A stretch of 64,000 nucleotides of DNA. Source: Poecilobothrus nobilitatus (Eukaryota > Arthropoda > Insecta > Diptera > Dolichopodidae). Below the pieces are notes generated by a model, which worked only from the letters and a program-made list of their open reading frames with translations, had not been told where the DNA came from and made no database searches. Every line of letters begins with the position of its first letter. The first letter of the stretch is position 1. The DNA lies in the NCBI GenBank assembly GCA_947095535.1, contig OX352772.1:316892018-316956017 (forward strand). The letters are read 5' to 3'. Position numbers and translations under genes: made by a program. Positions 1 through 11,152 of this stretch are shown here, piece after piece.

Positions 1-151
1 ATTTGTTCAAAAATTTGCAATGAAGTTTTTAATAAGCCTTAATATTTATTTGAAGACCAATTCCTAAGGTTGACACTAAAATTATAAATGTCTGTAGGTA
101 TATTTATAATAGTTTAGTACACACAAATATGAATTTTTTATACACTAGCTC

Positions 152-861
152 TATTTTTTTTTGTGTTACTTCTCTAGAAAGCATAGGGCTTCCATTTAAA
201 GTCTGCATTTCTCTCTGTTATTTACTTTTCTATAGTTGTGTTCCTGGATACTTTGAATCTACTTAATTTTTCTAGGACAGTAGTGTTTCATTGTTAATCC
301 GGGGCTACATTTTACTCTTGATCTTACTTGCGGATTCAGCTTAGTGACGTTCTGGTTATGTTCTTTTCTATTTTCTTTAGTATGTGTTCTATATCTATTT
401 TCAATTTCTTCTAGTTATATGCTTTATTATGGACTCTTCGTTTGCTAGTTTCCATAAATCTTTGTTACTGATTTTGTAAGGTCAGATTATTTCATATATG
501 ATTCTTAGGTGTTTATGAACACCTATAACTTGTGTTTAATGGAATTTGTCAGTAACCGCAGAATTTACTGTTGTATGTAAGTGTAAATTTAACTCATGAG
601 TTGAATCTTTTGATTGTTGTTGATCTTCTTATCTGATTAGATTATTATTCCATATTGGCCAAATGTTGCCTTTGCTTTCTTTATTCTATTTTGAACATCT
701 TCATGTCTTCTATTTTATTGGAGTTGTTAGGCTTCTTGGAAGTTTGTTTGTGCTATCTATTAATTGGCCTTCCAGTGTGAGGACTAAATATACCAGCTTT
801 ATACATCTCCTTAACTTGAATGCTGTTTTCCTTCTTAAATTGTCGAATAAATAAACGAAAA
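152..861 (-). pseudogene. RTE-clade LINE, C-terminal reverse transcriptase remnant with 3' tail
   Basis: Read on the minus strand, short stretches in shifting frames follow, in order, the C-terminal region typical of RTE/SR2-type non-LTR retrotransposons: RIKKAKATFGQ near 630-680, a block ending KRFNS then VK near 590, ISNKDLWKLANEE near 430-475, HILKK and KNITRTSLS near 355-400 (family pattern: a WIGHTLRK-like block then ITRxxLxWNPQG), and finally MEALCFLEK near 175-205 (family: DALCS). A run of nine A follows at about 152-160 on the minus strand, which would be the poly-A tail. Many stops and frameshifts break the frame, so it is dead and 5'-truncated. A short frame on the opposite strand at 663-854 is only a shadow. 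The clade call rests on remembered motifs; the LINE identity is firmer than the clade. Confidence 0.62.
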
Positions 862-1435
862 TTGCAATTTATATTTATTTCAAAAATTTTAAAATATCGT
901 CATGCTACGATTTATTTTATACTGTAGCTCTAGGATTCATAAGATAAATTTAATTTAACTCGAAATTAATTTAAGAATAAAAAAAATTAAAAACAATAAT
1001 CTTACTATAGGGAATCAAGAATCTTGAAAATTATGGTAAAAACAAAACATCAATTAGTAAATTAAAGACACATTTGAAATTAATTTAAACATTAAAATTA
1101 ACCATAAAAACATTGAAAACATTTGGGACTTACTTAATAAACTATTAAATACTAATGTTTCTAAAGAATACACTTTTGCTATAATATGATGGAAATTTTA
1201 TGTTCGATTTTATTACTAGTTTTTATAGCTTTAAATCGATAGATACTTATAATCAATTCAATTGTTTTTGATGACATTCATATTATAAGAAAAACAAAAA
1301 AATCCCAAATAGAAAATAGCATTTTACTTTAATTTTGTAATAGAATTGAGTTATAATTGGAATTCTAGAAAATTTTAGTTCAGTAATGTAACAAGAGTAA
1401 TGTAGAAACAATTGATTTTATAAAATATTTGTATA
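862..1435. other. AT-rich spacer between two LINE remnants
   Basis: No open frame, repeat or RNA signature is visible. It is plain AT-rich DNA lying between the 5' break of the minus-strand LINE and the 5' break of the plus-strand LINE. Confidence 0.5.
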
Positions 1436-2278
1436 GTTATTAGTGATATTTCTGACAAAGCATCTTCAGCAAATGGTCCTAAACAATTTGCCACTACTGT
1501 TCCTAACTTACTATTTCAAGGATAAGTCTTGTAGCATTCAACCGATTTAAACATGCTGGGCATCGGGTTAAACCAGATATTTACTTGGTCAAATCACATT
1601 TTTGATATAGCTAAGGATGCAGCTAAATGTTTGGATTTTTTGTATCGCTGCAAAACTTACTGTTCCGTATCTGATCTTCTCAATATCTATAAAACGCACA
1701 TTAGGGCGAAAATGGAGTATAATGATAAGTGCAATTGGAGTATTTTTGAGGCTTGCAGCCCAACAGCTATTTAGATAATGTGCAAAACAGAGCTATTCGT
1801 CTGATAAACGACCCCAGTGTAACTTCAATGCTCACTCCACTCAGCCATCGTCGCACAGTTGGGTTACTGACCTTGTTTTATAGGTATCTCGTAGGGATTA
1901 ACGCTTGTTTCAAAGAAATAAAACAATTAATGCCTCCACAAAGTTTTCCAACGAGAAACAAGGAGGGAAACAGATGCTCATCCCTACCATGTAGAGTTAT
2001 CAAGATGGCGAAATACAGCTTATTGAAATTCTTTTGTCATGCGCACGTCCCGCATATACCATCGCATGTGTTCCCTAAAGTTGGTAATTAATTATCCTTC
2101 CCACATCCCTATCCCCAAAACCAAACTGTACATTTGTATTAAAGCTTCCATCCTAAAGTTTGGTTTTAAAAGGGGGGTGGTTTTGGTTAAAGTCCAACAC
2201 TACCCTGAGGAAGTACGTGTAGTTCCTCTTGGTGACTTTTGAGTTTTTCACCAATCCTCGTCAAAAAAAAAAAAAAAA
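1436..2278 (+). pseudogene. Jockey/CR1-type LINE, reverse transcriptase C-terminus and 3' UTR
   Basis: The 1553-1774 frame carries MLGIGLNQIFTWSNHIF, then AKDAAKCLDFLYRC, then LLNIYKTHIRAKMEY. After a stop and a frameshift near 1770 it continues in another frame as YLDNVQNRAIRLINDPSV and LSHRRTVGLLTLFYRY, and further on PSHVFPKVGN. This order (LGI..LTWS.HI, a cysteine-containing RC block, IYKT.IRPKMEY, LD.VQ.RA.RLI, SHRR.VG.L.LFYRY, VFP) is the known C-terminal tail of insect jockey/CR1-group reverse transcriptases. The catalytic palm is absent, so the copy is 5'-truncated. A 3' UTR runs from about 2095 to a poly-A run at 2263-2278. Frame breaks and missing domains make it non-functional. A second copy of the same 3' UTR lies inverted at 11018-11152. 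Confidence 0.75.
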
Positions 2279-3175
2279 TGTGAGCTGAATTGATTCATAT
2301 TTTATTTATAATTTCATCTAACATTAAGAAGTACAAGGCTTGAATTTACAAATAATTCTAGTAACAACAAAAATGGAATCTTTTTGTTTTGGTGACAAAG
2401 TGTTTTAAATAAAAGGGTTTTTAATAAAATATATAAGAGAGCAGTACTCAGCTCCCAACAAATCTTTTTATTTGTTAGCAAAAATTTTTTTTTATAATTT
2501 AAAATCCATATTATCTCCATATAAAATCCTATAACTAATGATGTTTTTTAAAAAAATATATTTATTTATATACATACATACATATAGAAATATATGCATA
2601 ACATGTATAAAAACTTGTTAAATAATCTTTCGAAATATAAGAAGACATCAAAATTTTCTACATATCAATCTATCAAGATCTAGCATAATTTAAAATTTAA
2701 CTGTATAGTGCACCCCATTCATATTGACAGATTTTTCACTATATCTATATCCTTCATCTATCACATATATGAATAAATTCTAGTTGCACTGATATGTGTT
2801 CCTACATATATGTATGTATGAATGTAATAAAAAATAACGGTAGAATTCATCATTTTATTCCATTGTTATGCAAGGATGTAAACAAAAAATAAAAAAAAAA
2901 AAATTTTTTTGTCGCGAATTTTTAAATAAAAATATTTTTTTTTTTAATTTTTTTTTTTTTACCGTGAATTTAACATCAAGTCACATCATTTTTCATGATG
3001 ACTGAGGTGTCACTTACATTTGGCGTGTGTTTTGCAGAGCAAAAAAAATATACATATATGTAAATAAATTTTTGTTTTACATATGTATACATGTTATATT
3101 ATAGCTATATTTTTTAATGTACAAGTAAATACATATATTTAAAAAAAAAATGTGAATCAATACTTATGTCTTGAG
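2279..3175. other. AT-rich region with short TACA/TATG microsatellites
   Basis: No gene is supported. Short simple repeats occur at about 2570-2586 (ACAT units) and 2805-2820 (TATG units), and long A/T runs at 2886-2960. The minus-strand frame at 2314-2520 is low-complexity leucine/lysine sequence with no family motif. Confidence 0.45.
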
Positions 3176-3179
3176 TTTC

Positions 3180-3500
3180 AATATGCCCATCCGTTCGTTC
3201 ATTTCTCTGTTTATAAAAACTCCTACAGCATTTAAGATATTGAAAACAGAAACTGATTTTATTAAAACCATAATTTTATAACGTACTTTTTTATATTGCT
3301 TTACCTATATATACATAATAGGTAGCTGAACTGTCACTTAAAGTCTGGGCAAACCCTATATCCAATAATAATTTCAACTCAATTCTATAAAACTGCATTT
3401 TAATCTGAAAACGTCAAATGACATGTAACTAACAAATATATTCAACATTTTTTTTTAAATTCATTTTTGCAAATCAAAATTTTGTATCCTTGCCTGTATA
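3180..3500 (+). repeat. Dispersed repeat family B, partial copy
   Basis: The block CCGTTCGTTC...CTGTTTATAAAAACTCC followed by ACAGCATTTAAGATA is a decayed form of the family B motif (CCGTCCGTCTGTTTACAAAAC, then CACCGTTAAAGATAGAG). Further on, CTGAAAACGTCAAATGACA and GCAAATCAAAATTTTGTAT follow the order seen in the fuller copy at 4287-5051. Ends are not clear. It is non-coding. Confidence 0.5.
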
Positions 3501-4280
3501 TTCAAAATGCTTGCTGAAAAGTAAACACTGAAAACATTTAAATGTACTTAAATATATTATGTACATAGTAAAATTTTTTTTTCGGATGCTTTATTTTTTA
3601 TTATTTTCAAAATGTTCTATTTTAGAAACCTTTGTTTATAAATAGAGCCGCTTTTTTTTCATTTTTGTTAACAAGGATATTAAAAGGATATTTTATAAGA
3701 AAAATATAAAAAAAAATTGTTACTTTTCAAGAAGTCAGTGTTGACGAACCTTACATTTTTAAAAGGTTCTTAAAATCTTATGTCTGTTAGTCTGAATATA
3801 AACTTTAATACTTTGATAATAATATACCGTTACTTTGTTACCTGTTTTTGTTTACTTTTTTTATGCAGTTTTTTTTCCTGTTTTTATTATACATATTATA
3901 TTAAAATTTGTTTGCTAAAGCAGAAAAGAGTTATATCAATTCTAAATATTTTTGTAGTTATACAGTATTACTATAAGATAATCTAATAAAGAAAATATTA
4001 TTAGGTAACATAAAAATTAAAGTTTTTTTTTTATTTTTAGTTAAGAAATTTTTTTTTTTTATAAAAGATAAGAAAAAACTGTGAAAATTAATTATTATTT
4101 TACAATAGTATGTTTCTTAATTAATTGATACATTTGGATTATTATTGATAAATTAATTGACAGACTGAAACGAATAGGGCTATATTCAATGTTAACTATA
4201 GTCTGTATGGTGTAGTTGACACTTGGATGGGTTGGTTTCCATTGCGTTCCTTTGAAACTCACAAAAAAAATAATAATTAC
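3501..4280. other. AT-rich stretch with nothing identifiable
   Basis: Homopolymer T runs and short frames only. The 3780-3986 frame encodes a hydrophobic low-complexity peptide without any recognised domain and is judged to be chance. Confidence 0.45.
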
Positions 4281-4286
4281 ATAACA

Positions 4287-5051
4287 GTTTTTAGCACATT
4301 TCCAAAAAAAATTTTGAAAAAGGTTTCACTAGTTTTATTAGTTTTATTCTGTCCGTCCGCCCGTCTGTCTGTCTGTCCGTCTGTTTACAAAACTTCTACA
4401 CCGTTAAAGATAGAGAAAAAAAAATTGAACCATAGATAGGTTCATAGGAACAAGTTTTTCATGTAGCTCCATCCAACAGGAAACTACAGCCCCTCAAACT
4501 TTGAAAAAGCCCTATTTTTATATGCGCATATTTCATGTTACCCTTAACATTTTTTCAATCTGAACACGCTATTCGACAGAATTTTTTTTATCTTTGCAAA
4601 TCAATATCAAAATTATATATATTTTTTAAATTTAGTATTTAACGGTAACGTTATGTGAAAAATAATTTTTTTATGATTTTTCTAGCACGCTTTTAGATAG
4701 AAGCTTGAAATTTTAAGGCAAGAAAGAACTTTTAGAATTACTATAAGTTCTCTCAGGAAATTTTTTTGGATCACCCCCTGTTTATTAGAGCTCAAAAATT
4801 GACAGCTGTAACAAATTTTTCTTCGGCATGATATAAAAGTTAAAGCTTCAGTAATATATTTTTACGTGTATTAACAGTTTTTTCTTAGTTATATAGCGTT
4901 CCGGATTTACAGCTGCTCAAAATTGCAAAAAAGTCCTATTTTCACCTTTTTTTTTTAGATGAAATTTTAAAATTTTTTTGCAATTCACAATTTCTAAACA
5001 GTTCATTTCTTTTGTGCGCTTTTAAAAATCGTTGGTTTACATTCTGCCTTG
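4287..5051 (+). mobile_element. Dispersed repeat family B, longest copy (about 765 bp)
   Basis: It starts TTAGCACATTTCCAAAA and ends near GTGCGCTTTTAAAAATCG followed by TTGGTTTACATTCTGCCTTG. The start motif reappears inverted near the 3' end: in the copy at 27566-27939 that end reads TTTTGGAAATGTGCGC. An internal CCGTCCGCCCGTCTGTCTGT tract is followed by ACACCGTTAAAGATAGAG and an ACTACAGCCCCTCAAACTTT block. It carries no coding capacity. Related copies lie at 3180, 13674, 17350, 19474, 23572 (minus) and 27566. The pyrimidine CCGTCCGT tract is shared with Drosophila DINE-1-like Helentron derivatives, so a Helentron relative is possible, but the ends do not prove a class. Confidence 0.6.
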
Positions 5052-5337
5052 ATTAATTTGGAATTTAAGTTGCAGTATTATGGGAACAAAATTTGACATT
5101 TATGATATTTATATTAATAATTTTAGCTAGTCTCATTTTTTAATTCTTTTAATATTTAGTCTAAATATACCTTCTTAATGACATTTTTTTTTGAATTATT
5201 CAAAAAATTCTTTTTAGAGAGTATAAAGATCTTTAAGCATCTTATAGTTAATACAAGTATTAAGTTAAAATATTATTTGTATGAGATATGCCATACATAA
5301 ATTCTATGATTATACAATATTAGAATATTAGTTCTAT

Positions 5338-6046
5338 GGGTCTGGAACGAAACGAAATTAAAATCAAATGTTGCGGAGAGATATTCATCTTGAAACAAAG
5401 AAAATATATAGTTCTGATTAAACATGGAACTTTATCTACAAAAGCCAAAAAATAAGATCCTCACAAATATTTTTTTAAAGGTTTATTTTCAAAAATTAAT
5501 CTGACAAATGCTTGTTTTGTTTCAACTCATTTTTACAAAATATATTTTTTAAAATCTCTGTTTTTTAAATCTCCAACATCTATAGCACCTCCAGCTATTC
5601 TAACTTCATCCGAAAACCAACCAAAAAATCAAAAAACAAACAATTAAAACTGAATAAAACTTCTTAATAACTGTCAACTGATACCACTAAAATTTGTATT
5701 ATGGAACTTTATTTTAATTGTAAGTTGAAAAGTTTAAGTTTAAGTTTCGAAAACAATATTATTTTAATTTTAATTGGAATTTGTTCTTCGGACCAAAATT
5801 TAAAAAATATTGTTTTTATTGTTGTCTCGGAGAGGGCAAAATGTTGAAAAAACGGTTGAAATTTGCACATGCTTCATTCACTGCTTCAGCATATATAGTT
5901 CCAAACTATTTTTTTAAAAGAGAATCTTCTTCAGAAATTTGTTCTGCACTCTAGTTCAGTTGGAAATTAAATGTGCTGAAGCAGTGAATGTAGCATGCAT
6001 CCAGCATAATATCGTATCGTTCTGAACTTCTGGTTCTATCAGTAGT
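5338..6046. mobile_element. Candidate hAT-like non-autonomous DNA transposon
   Basis: The 10-bp word TTAGTTCTAT flanks the segment on both sides (5328-5337 and 6047-6056). Inside, GGAACGAAACGAAATTA (left, from about 5344) is mirrored by AGAACGATACGATATTA read on the minus strand from about 6024 down to 6008. An 8-bp target duplication (AGTTCTAT) would suit the hAT superfamily. The inverted motifs sit at unequal distances from the two ends, so the boundary is uncertain. No transposase frame is present. The segment also contains the hairpin at 5866-6000. Confidence 0.35.
5866..6000. repeat. Long imperfect hairpin (about 28-bp arms)
   Basis: The left arm (5866-5893) contains ATTCACTGCTTCAGCA. 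The right arm (5971-6000) contains its exact reverse complement TGCTGAAGCAGTGAAT, with CATGC sequences outside on both sides. Weaker pairing continues inward (TAGTTCCAAAC against CAGTTGGAAATT). The total is 135 bp with about 77 bp between the main arms. It may be part of a foldback element or a transcribed hairpin; function is not known. Confidence 0.6.
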
Positions 6047-6059
6047 TTAGTTCTATAAC

Positions 6060-7800
6060 TAATGTTATTCAGTTTTGTATTAGAAATCAAAATAGACAAA
6101 CATAATACCTACCGAGATTAAATAAATAATATTTAAATTATTTGAATATGATTATACTTTTGTTTTGCAATAAAAAAAATTATATATATGTATGTATATA
6201 TGATACAGTTTAAAAAATAGGAAAAGATATTTTAAAATTTTTGCATATTTCTGACGACATGTCCTTTTTTGTATTTAAAATTTATAAAAAATGAGAATTT
6301 TAAATTTAGTGTAAGAAATCGTGCAAAATATAAACAAAATTACAATAAAAAAAAAAGCAGAAAAACCAGAATAAAAGCAACATTTGGCATTGGTAACAAT
6401 TGTTCTATTTTTTTTTTTTTGTATTTTTTTTTTATTTAAAACTTTATTTGTTACAACCCAAACAGTTATTTTAAAATAGGATATCATCACTCCTTGTCAA
6501 GGAAATTTACTTTAAATTCTTTTTTTTTCATTTTGGTTGTGCAAATGATGATGATTGTTGCACAAAGGTGGTATTTTTTTTTTTCGGAATTTGATAAAAA
6601 TATAATAAATGACTTTACATGTCATTTAACTTCTCGTTTAGTGTATTTATATAGTGAAAGTGTAGAAATGAAAAATATTCGTGATTATTAAAGAAAAAAA
6701 AAAAAAAATTACACCCTCAAATACAACAATGATGCAAAAATAATAGTAATAATATAAAACTGACAATAGAAAAAAAAATTAAATGTCTATTTTCTTTAAC
6801 GGGAAAACAAAAGTCAAATAAGTTTAAGGAAAAATTTTTATTTAAGGTTTTTTTTTTTTAAATGAATCAACAAATGTCAGAAAAACACAATATGACATCT
6901 GGTGCAGTGAACATCATCAAGAAAAAAAAAAACTATAATTAATCATTTTTATTTTAATTTAAATTAATAGAATATGCAATGAATATTTATAAATAAACTG
7001 ATGATGGAAATTAAAATAACAACGCTTTTTTCGAAGAAATTTTAAATACGGAAAAAAAAACATAGTTTTAAAATGGTTCAGTGGTTGAAAGGACTAGGAA
7101 ATATCGTTTGGATTTCTCTTTTAAAATAGAATGTGAAATATAGGGGCATTTGCTCGAATTTGCAATTTTTTTTTTAATTTAAATTAAGTCTTAATTGAAT
7201 GAACTATAATTGAGCAAAGATATCGCAAAGTATTAAATAATTTAAAGATCAACTAAAGTGTTATAGACAAATAAATCTAAAATATTCTTTTATAGCTCCG
7301 TTAATTTTTGAAAATGTTTAAAGTTAAAATAACTTATCAAAATTAAAGGTCAAACATTCTATCATTATATGATTTGTAAACAGATTTTCTTAATTAAATA
7401 GAGTTTTATTAAAATTGAAGAAAATTTCGATGCCCTGAAGTATTATCCAAAGAAATAACGCTAAAATGGCTTTATTTCATCTTTAAAGAGGTAAAAAAAA
7501 ATGCAGCTGCGATTTTTTTAAATTTGGTCTTATTATCGCTTTGAAGGAGAAATAAAGTAGAATCGGCCTTATTACAGTTTCTCAAATATTATGCTTTTTT
7601 TAATCTTTCCTTCGTTTTGTATTCAGAACATGTTATTTGTTGCGCTTATTTCAGAAATTTTCTTTTCCGTTTTTTAGAATTTATTAAAAATACATGTCTG
7701 GCTTTGGGTTTTCTAATAATGTTTGTATGAGGATATATTCATTTTCTCCACAAGGAAAAGACATTTGTTTTAAGTAAAACAAATTTTGTATTAAAGAAAA
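6060..7800. other. AT-rich spacer rich in poly-A/poly-T
   Basis: No repeat family or gene is recognised. Short frames at 6275-6490 (minus) and 6494-6691 (plus) are built from poly-K and poly-F codons and are treated as chance. Confidence 0.45.
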
Positions 7801-7808
7801 TATATTTT

Positions 7809-7865
7809 ATAGTATTACAAAATCAGGGTTATTATAGTTTATAGTTATTACAAAATCAGGGTTTC
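7809..7865. repeat. Short tandem duplication
   Basis: ATTACAAAATCAGGGTT occurs twice, at about 7815 and 7846, each preceded by a TATAGT-like word. This is a local duplication with a period of about 30 bp. Confidence 0.6.
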
Positions 7866-7869
7866 AATA

Positions 7870-10100
7870 ATTTATTGAGTGAGGAACTGAAGGAGTTGAC
7901 TATTTTAAGGATGTATGAATAAGAGTAAAATAAGCCAGTTTTGATGAAGATTATTAAAATAATATGTTATTGGAAATTTCAGTATTTTAAATTACAAATA
8001 AAATTTTTTCTTATAATAAAAAAATAAACTTCGACTTTATTTTCTTTTAAATTTTGCCATTATTTACATTTCAAATCGATAATAGTGCCGAATTTAAAAA
8101 ATCGGCTTTATTTTCCTGTCGAAAAGGCTTAATTTCTTTAGGCATAATTTCGGAGCATAAAAATGTCGCTTAATTTTTCACCCAAAAAAAAAATTTACGA
8201 AAGTTACAAACTCTGGCATAAAAATAACCGCATTTAAAACCGCTTATTGTCTTATCAATTGAAAAATATGCATTCCATAATGAAAATATGAATTCCAACT
8301 TCTGATTATTAATTCACCAATAATTTATCCTTATTTGATATTCTCAAATAACACTAAATTTAATTTTAAAGCAAAAAATTTAATCAAAAAAAAAAAAAAA
8401 AATAGAAATGATTTGAAAATTTTTTAATTTTCTAAAAAATATAGTATAAAAAATTAAAAATAAATATATGATGATCTTTTACTTAGTTAAAAATAACTCT
8501 CAAAGTCCAATTTAATCCTACAACACAAATAATTTATCTAATAATAAACGAAAAATATGAAATAAAACGAAATTATTTTCCTCAATCCCTTAAATTTACT
8601 TTATGAAGAAATTTTTGTTTTTCATTTAATTTTTCTCAGTTATTTTCTCCCCAAAATTCTTAAAACAAAATATTCGTCCTTTTTCACTTCTCCCCTTAAA
8701 AAGAAAAAAAAAAAATTAAAAATTAAATTTTAGCCACATAAAAAACCATTACTAATTTTTTGTTGTTTTATTAAGTACTTATATACTTCATAGATAATCT
8801 CCCTAGAGTGTTAAAAAGAGACAGACATATATTAAAAGAATTGAAATAAAAAAAAATAAAAAAAAATTTGTTGATAGAATTTCTTTTTCATTGTTATTTT
8901 TAAGACAACTTGTCAACAATGTTGGCAGCTCATCATCATAATTTTTTCTTCATCATTTCTTAACTTTTAACATATCATCACTATCATCAATATTATCAAT
9001 ATCAATTATCAATATCAATTATCATTTGAAATCTTTTGTTTTTAATTTTTGGTAGAACATTTTGTATTAATATCGGGGTGAATTGAATGCATGAATGAAA
9101 GGAAAAGAAAAGTAAAGTAAAGAAAAACTCACACCAAAATTTTGAAAATATCAACAAATAAAAAAAAAAAACTTCCTCTTGTAATAAACAAAGCTTCAAT
9201 AGAAAATAAAATAAAATCCTCTAACAATCTATATAGTAACAAAAATTTAAAGGATATCATAAAGACAATAATCAGATGAATTGACTTTGACTTACTAGAT
9301 ATTATAACAATAACAAAAACAAATCAACAAATAATATAAAACAAAAGGATTTTACTTTATATTTGTCTTTTTAATCTACCCCTACTCTTCTTACAATATA
9401 CATTTAATCACCCATTTCTCTCTTAGTTTTTTGCTGAGTTGAAAAAAATAATTTTCTTTAAATTTAAATGAAAATGACTTGAATTTTAGCCAATAATTCA
9501 AAAAGTATAGTGTTTTAAAATTTGAGTGAATTTCAATTCACAATAAATTCAAATCAATTCATCATATGTTAATCAATTCATCAAATTGATTCGGGTAAAA
9601 CCTGCGATATTTAAAAATATTGGTAGTGGCCGCCAAAAGAAACAAAATTTCAAAATTTAACATGTTCTATCTTTAATATTGCTAGCGAGATATGTGGGAG
9701 TAATGGTTTTATTCTGGTGGAATGTCAATATAATGTCTTTCCAAGATAAATCGATGGTTTACTCAATGGTCAAATAGTAGTAGACAAATCGATGATTAAT
9801 TGTTCAGAATCATAAGTATTTCCATAAATATGTTTCTAAAACCAAAAATTTCGTAACTTACGCATAGTGCGGAACAAACCAAATTATTCAAATAAATATT
9901 CGTCACCTATCAAAATTATTACTTATAGTATATGTTATAGATAGACTATATGTTGGTATAGGTACTTATATATTACAAATTAACTTTCAACTGATAAACA
10001 AAATCAAAATATAATAATACATAACTTATATTCTGGTACGTCCTCATGCTCAAGAATGTCTGGAATACCTTATAAACAATTTTTTTTAATTTTTTTTACT
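7870..10100. other. AT-rich spacer with an ATC-rich microsatellite-like patch
   Basis: A degenerate ATC/ATATCA run lies at about 8930-9025 (TATCAATATCAATTATC repeated). Nothing else in the interval is identifiable. The minus-strand frame at 9002-9199 overlaps this low-complexity patch and has no domain. Confidence 0.4.
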
Positions 10101-10109
10101 AATTTATCT

Positions 10110-10203
10110 CTTCAAGCAGTCACATCTGGAAGGGAAAGACTGTTTTGCTTTCTCTCCTACATTGTATGTGTGAGGGGAAGTTAACTAAATAAATAAATAA
10201 AAA
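10110..10203 (+). mobile_element. Probable non-LTR element 3' tail ending in TAAA repeats
   Basis: A GC-richer piece (AGCAGTCACATCTGGAAGGG through GTGTGAGGGGAAG) runs into TAAATAAATAAATAAA at about 10187-10202. Tandem TAAA tails after a short unique 3' end are usual for 5'-truncated LINEs or the SINEs that use them. No target duplication was found and the 5' limit is a guess. Confidence 0.35.
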
Positions 10204-10279
10204 TTTCCTCAAGGAACGGAAGTTCATATGTTCCTTTTAGAAGCTGATCATTATATTGAAATACAACTTGGCATTATTT

Positions 10280-10560
10280 TCATGAATAATTAATTTTAAT
10301 AATAAGCCATGGATTACAATGATATAGTTATGTCGCACAAGGTTATAAAACACAATACAAATGCATTTAAGGCAGAAATTTTGTGAGCCATCTATTATGT
10401 GGTACAAGAACTATTTTTTTTTATTTTTTCTTTTGTTTATATTTTGTTATTTTTGTAGTTAGTATTGAATATTATAAAATGATCAGACTCGAACCTGAGA
10501 TATTTTATTTACAAATAGAATATAGAGTGGAGACTTAATCGATTTGTCTTACAGTCAATA
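10280..10560 (-). mobile_element. SINE family 2, copy 1 (tRNA-like head, minus strand)
   Basis: The body word GCCATCTATTATGTGGTACA (10387-10406) is shared with the copies at 12300 and 24690. Downstream on the plus strand (upstream on the minus strand) lies the inverse of a B box: GACTCGAACCTGAG at 10486-10499, so the minus strand reads CTCAGGTTCGAGTC. A tRNA-like RNA polymerase III head followed by a conserved body is the SINE layout. A further match to the 24.7 kb copy extends back to about 10285. It is decayed and without coding capacity. Confidence 0.5.
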
Positions 10561-10599
10561 ACAAGCTAATTAAAAATATTATTGTTAACTTTGTATACT

Positions 10600-11015
10600 A
10601 TCACATTAGGATCGCCATCATGAAAGAAACTAACAGTGTTGATATAGTAGGTAACTAAAATAACCTCTAGGTCGCCACTAATTATAATTAACACTTACGA
10701 AAAAAAGACAACATTAAGTAAGTTTTCAAATTAAGAATATCTGTATGTTAAAAGTAGAAAATAAGGTTTAATCATGTAATAGGTATAATTTTTACATATA
10801 GGAATTTTTGACTAAAAAAATCATTTGTCCTAGCGGGCAACCATAAATATTATATTGAACAGGCGAATAAATTCCAAAATAACTGATTATTTAATAATTT
10901 TCATTAGACTTCTACAAACATATGATAAATAAATGCGAAAAGGTATTATTAGTTAGAATTACCGATTAAACGATAAAATTGTATTGCCACACCTATACTA
11001 AGTAATACCAATATT
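10600..11015. other. AT-rich spacer, nothing identified
   Basis: No open frame, repeat or structure stands out. Confidence 0.4.
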
Positions 11016-11017
11016 AT

Positions 11018-11152
11018 TTTTTTTCAAGAGGGACGGTGGAAAACATCGAAAGTCACTCAAAGGAACTGCATGAGGTTCCTCTGGGTAGTGTTGGACTTTA
11101 ACCAATCAAAACCATTTCTTTTAAAATCAAACTTTAGGATGGGATGGTATGA
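11018..11152 (-). mobile_element. LINE 3' end, second copy of the 1436-2278 element
   Basis: On the minus strand this reads CATCCTAAAGTTTG, then GGTTAAAGTCCAACACTACC, then CAGTTCCTTTGAGTGACTTT and a poly-A end. It matches the 2145-2278 3' UTR block by block (CATCCTAAAGTTTGGTTTTA, GGTTAAAGTCCAACACTACC, TAGTTCCTCTTGGTGACTTT, poly-A). It is a severely 5'-truncated insertion of the same LINE family in the opposite orientation. Confidence 0.72.

Noticed and set aside
663..854. 63-codon plus-strand hydrophobic frame
   Set aside because: Antisense to the RTE-type LINE motifs; composition follows from that strand.
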